Shown one piece after another: positions 63,431-64,000 of a stretch of DNA of 64,000 nt (position 1 is the stretch's first letter; every line of letters begins with the position of its first letter). The translations under genes and the position numbers were made by a program. The notes under the pieces are model-generated. The model saw only the letters and a list, made by a program, of their open reading frames with translations, had not been told where the DNA came from and ran no database searches. The stretch comes from Tridacna crocea (lineage: Eukaryota > Mollusca > Bivalvia > Cardiida > Cardiidae): NCBI GenBank assembly GCA_943736015.1, contig OX031071.1, positions 64,501-128,500 on the forward strand, read 5' to 3'.

Positions 63431-63861
63431 GTTAAGAACAGAAACGATAGGACCGATTGGTTGGAAAGCTTAAAAAAAGAATAAATAAATGTAATTTCTA
63501 TCCGTATTAATCTGTGCAGTGTTGAAGGCACCAGGGACAACATTTGACATAAAGAAACAACAATGTTCATTGTTTCATAAAAGAAGGATAAAATGGGATT
63601 AAAAACTTACTGAAAACTGCCGGACTGAACGTGTAACCGTCTATCTTTAAAAGTAAAAAGGCTATTTTAGTACGCCTCATTATATCATCTTACACTGGGA
63701 CTGAAAAACAAGACATCGCTTTTGTATTTCCTCGGAAGAAATTCTGATGATTAATTATACAGAAAGTAAGTCATGAACTGTCTTATTATTCATTTACATG
63801 TATATACATCAACCATTTCGTTATCATGCCTTTTAAATTATAGTGCAGCTCTACCAATCTT
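63431..63861. other. No gene seen
   Basis: No repeat or coding signal recognised. Confidence 0.35.
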
Positions 63862-63862
63862 C

Positions 63863-63903
<41 letters not shown>

Positions 63904-64000
63904 TTCTCTGTGTGTGTGTGTCTCTCTCTCTCTGTCTCTCTCACTGTCCCTCTGTCTCTGTCTGTCTCTTTCAGTCTCTCTGTCCTTCTCTGTCTCTCTC
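63862..64000. repeat. CT-rich microsatellite, runs off the window
   Basis: CT, GT and CTGT tracts to the last base. Confidence 0.95.

Noticed and set aside
1-64000. LTR retrovirus-like or Polinton-like elements
   Set aside because: No gag, protease, integrase, capsid or long terminal direct repeats were recognised; all reverse-transcriptase signals are of LINE type.

Overview
This is a stretch of invertebrate animal genome, most likely from a bivalve mollusc. Genes are split by GT-AG introns, and the tRNA-derived SINEs, CR1/Jockey-like LINEs, hairpin-ended Helitron-like elements with the head ACAAGAGGGCC and TTAGGG-type telomere fragments are all of a molluscan kind. The species call is inference. 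The window is about 90% non-coding and very rich in repeats. Two host genes can be read exon by exon. A METTL27-like SAM-dependent methyltransferase (+ strand, five coding exons, 33114-42301, 224 aa) faces CHRAC1, a histone-fold subunit of the CHRAC chromatin remodeller (- strand, three coding exons, 51834-47619, 109 aa). Two weaker host candidates are a first exon behind a housekeeping-type promoter (27636-27587, -) and a membrane-segment exon (1843-1527, -). I could not link either to a complete gene. The dominant feature is one family of short non-autonomous elements (here called T-MITE): about 70 copies of about 225 bp over the whole window. Each has TTAA at both ends, CCCTTTACCA termini and a central near-perfect palindrome of about 67 bp with centre GCTGGTNACCAGC. 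Copies abut one another, are cut by other elements and flank the host exons. '+' in the list means the CACACAATCCC end lies at the low coordinate. Layout: 1-9.8 kb is T-MITEs, Helitron-like pieces and SINEs. At 9.9-13.2 kb a 3.3 kb Mutator-like element with about 330 bp inverted ends sits inside a T-MITE, with a 9 bp target duplication. 13.3-18 kb holds mixed repeats, including a 36 bp minisatellite family. 18.2-20.3 kb is a 5'-truncated LINE fused to a SINE head. At 21.7-26.9 kb an older inverted-repeat element with a G-rich array is interrupted by a 4465 bp element with ends of about 80 bp and an AATT duplication. 27.5-33 kb has a candidate promoter and repeats. 33-42.3 kb is METTL27, with three Helitron-like elements carrying arrays of about 166 bp in introns 3 and 4. 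42.4-47.6 kb is a run of T-MITEs. 47.6-51.8 kb is CHRAC1. 51.9-59.5 kb is bounded by 43 bp inverted ends (CCCCGGTCAC...) and holds two pieces of a LINE in opposite orientation whose break points match. 59.5-64 kb holds more repeats, including a SINE with an 11 bp target duplication. No LTR retrovirus-like element, Polinton, CRISPR array or prokaryotic gene was seen.
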